A stretch of 64,000 bases of DNA from positions 310,001 to 374,000 of the forward strand of contig NZ_PDNZ01000002.1 in the NCBI RefSeq assembly GCF_003182595.1, written 5' to 3'. Positions 63,536 to 64,000 of this stretch are shown piece after piece (position 1 is the stretch's first letter; each line of letters starts with the position of its first letter). The position numbers and the translations under genes were made by a program. The notes beneath the pieces were generated by a model. The model saw only the letters and a list, made by a program, of their open reading frames with translations. It was not told where the DNA came from and did not search any database. The DNA is from Prosthecochloris marina. GTDB lineage: Bacteria > Bacteroidota > Chlorobiia > Chlorobiales > Chlorobiaceae.

Positions 63536-64000
63536 ATGAAGTTACTGACGTTGACTTCGAAACTCGACATCGAGTTCCGCATTGCAGAAAACACTGAAGA
63601 CCTTGTCGAATGGGCAGTGACCGATTCGAACAGGCGATACGTTCATCCAGCCTTTCTTGAAGAACGGACAGGACTTATGCTGCAAGGTGGTGACATCATT
63701 CAAAAGGCGTATACCGCTGTTTTTGTCTCGGACCGGGTTGTGGAAAAAATCCTCCGGGAAAGGAATTGCCTGTTGTTCACCCATCATCACTTCAATTACT
63801 ACGAAGATGAAAGGGGGCTTCAGCCCATTTCTCCCGAGACAATGGAAGCGCTCTGCCGGGCGGGACATTCTCTCTATGTGGCGCATGCCCCACTGGACAC
63901 GCATGCCAGGTATGGCACCTCGATTGCGTTGGCGGAACTGACCGGTATTACCGTCGAACACTTTTTTTACGACTACTTCGGCGCACCGACAGCCCTTGTC
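63536..64000 (+). CDS. NIF3/DUF34-like metal-binding protein, truncated by the window
   Basis: The first 155 codons of a plus-strand gene, with AGGAG 9 nt before the ATG (MKLLTLTSKLDIEF). Metal-ligand motifs of the NIF3 (DUF34) family are visible: LLFTHHHFNYYEDERGLQPI and YVAHAPLDTHARYGTS. The family forms a toroidal hexamer with a dinuclear metal site. Its function is unsettled (GTP cyclohydrolase-like activity reported for some). The gene runs past the end of the window. Confidence 0.8.
   Translation, partial: MKLLTLTSKLDIEFRIAENTEDLVEWAVTDSNRRYVHPAFLEERTGLMLQGGDIIQKAYTAVFVSDRVVEKILRERNCLLFTHHHFNYYEDERGLQPISPETMEALCRAGHSLYVAHAPLDTHARYGTSIALAELTGITVEHFFYDYFGAPTALV

Noticed and set aside
63542..63961. 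Long minus-strand frame at the right edge
   Set aside because: The plus-strand frame starting at 63536 has a ribosome site and clear NIF3 metal-binding motifs; the minus frame is its shadow.

Overview
The window looks like chromosome from a green sulfur bacterium (Chlorobi). The strongest clue is a tandem pair of cytochrome c-555-type genes (30743-31573) that closely resemble my recollection of the Chlorobium photosynthetic cytochrome. A complete Na+-NQR operon suggests a marine or brackish lineage such as Prosthecochloris, but that is inference. Core DNA looks moderately GC-rich. The CRISPR genes and their surroundings are visibly AT-rich, except cas6.

Layout. 1-2307: batB/batA (von Willebrand A domain membrane proteins). 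2370-19845: a composite type III-A CRISPR region. It holds three arrays with the same repeat, three copies of one leader and two short degenerate arrays. A minus-strand operon runs cas10-csm2-csm3-csm4-csm5-csm6-cas6-nuclease, and a P-loop/Csx3 fusion lies divergent to it. There are remnants of cas1 and of a second cas6. Arrays, trailers and a near-identical ~220 bp segment are arranged as mirror images on the two sides of the cas genes. A di-haem peroxidase gene sits between arrays 1 and 2. 20023-22560: SatD-like, DUF3307 and SRPBCC genes. 22590-25817: a MoxR/DUF58/membrane protein cluster. 25852-30612: tsaD, yajC, carA, a batC-like TPR gene and a B12-binding radical SAM gene. 30743-31573: cytochromes. 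31664-33491: a cobalamin riboswitch, terminator, small peptide and SPASM radical SAM enzyme (CbpA/CbpB type). 33571-37050: a BASS transporter, SemiSWEET, proC and batD. 37007-44454: molybdenum cofactor synthesis (moaE, moaD, moeA, moaC-moaB fusion, moaA; mobB-mobA fusion). 45128-50830: nqrABCDEF. 51457-55238: a three-subunit molybdoenzyme of the polysulfide/thiosulfate reductase type. 55301-64000: mostly small stress and housekeeping families, ending in a truncated NIF3-like gene.

How the parts fit. The Moco genes plausibly feed the molybdoenzyme at 51457. NQR and the molybdoenzyme are divergent electron-transfer units acting at the membrane. Bat/MoxR components are split over four places. 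In the CRISPR module, Cas10 keeps the GGDD cyclase motif but has no visible HD nuclease motif. Csm6 (CARF-HEPN) is the expected cyclic-oligoadenylate RNase and Csx3 the expected ring nuclease. A PD-(D/E)XK (Mrr-like) protein encoded at the end of the operon could supply the DNase activity that Cas10 seems to have lost. No intact cas1 or cas2 lies in the window, so spacer acquisition would have to come from elsewhere.
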